Shown here in pieces: positions 21,835-21,895 of a stretch of DNA of 21,895 nucleotides. The notes under the pieces are model-generated. The model made no database searches and was not told where the DNA came from. It was given only the letters and a program-made list of their open reading frames with translations. Location: positions 1 to 21,895 of the forward strand of contig JAAXHE010000354.1 in the NCBI GenBank assembly GCA_012271065.1, in the 5' to 3' direction. This DNA is from Candidatus Latescibacterota bacterium (GTDB lineage Bacteria > Latescibacterota > UBA2968 > GCA-2709665). Each line of letters begins with the position of its first letter. The first letter of the stretch is position 1. Both the position numbers and the translations under genes were made by a program.

Positions 21835-21895
21835 GGCACTCTCCCTTAGAAGCTGTTTTAAAATTACCGGTGGGTTCCCGAGCGCGAGCGAAAAA
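21835..21895. other. Upstream end of window
   Basis: Sixty-one bases before the PhyH-like gene on the minus strand. Apart from the AAGGGAGAG ribosome-binding site (about 21840-21848) and an AT-rich ATTTTAAAAC tract near 21855-21865, nothing was recognised; the promoter or a preceding gene would be beyond the edge. Confidence 0.5.

Overview
The window looks like a piece of chromosome from an uncultivated, GC-rich, probably marine or sponge-associated bacterium, in the manner of Latescibacterota or Poribacteria. This placement is inference. It rests on the mix of Gfo/Idh/MocA oxidoreductases, aldo/keto reductases, TIM-barrel sugar isomerases, phytanoyl-CoA-dioxygenase (PhyH) proteins and a heparinase-like lyase, and on short hairpin repeats scattered between genes. 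No rRNA, tRNA, CRISPR array, transposase or integrase was seen.

Layout. (1) 1-2877, minus strand and more AT-rich: an AraC-type regulator with a degenerate receiver domain, a HlyD-type adaptor, and an ABC exporter that runs off the left edge. (2) 2878-3665: a long AT-rich gap. (3) 3666-7861, plus strand: a sarcosine-oxidase-like flavoenzyme, two tandem mannonate-dehydratase-family (UxuA-like) paralogues, and a Gfo/Idh/MocA dehydrogenase. The first UxuA paralogue lacks an internal 72-codon block. (4) 7862-9320: a repeat-bearing gap, then a sugar isomerase/epimerase closed by a clear terminator. (5) 9337-12420, minus strand: a very large heparinase II/III-like protein. (6) 12818-19144, plus strand: aldo/keto reductase, amidohydrolase overlapping a Rieske protein, a MITE-like palindrome, an MFS transporter, a second aldo/keto reductase and a second Gfo/Idh/MocA protein. 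(7) 19223-21834, minus strand: a cobalt-type nitrile hydratase operon (beta, alpha, activator) preceded by a 60-residue PhyH fragment and a full-length PhyH-like protein.

How the genes may work together. The middle of the window reads as catabolism of uronic-acid-containing or modified sugars: a lyase-type polysaccharide enzyme, sugar isomerases, NAD(P)-dependent sugar oxidoreductases, mannonate-dehydratase relatives and an MFS importer. The flavin amine oxidase translationally coupled to the first UxuA paralogue hints at an amino-sugar or amino-acid-like substrate. The nitrile hydratase is complete in subunits and maturation factor, but no amidase is visible, so the amide product must be used elsewhere.

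The points most worth a second look are: the PhyH-like protein whose metal-binding HxD motif reads H-S-G (the acid-to-glycine change seen in iron/2-oxoglutarate halogenases); the PhyH fragment whose stop codon overlaps the nitrile hydratase ribosome-binding site; the exact in-frame deletion in the first UxuA paralogue; and the palindromic repeat at 15603-15745 with a half-copy at 14079-14120.
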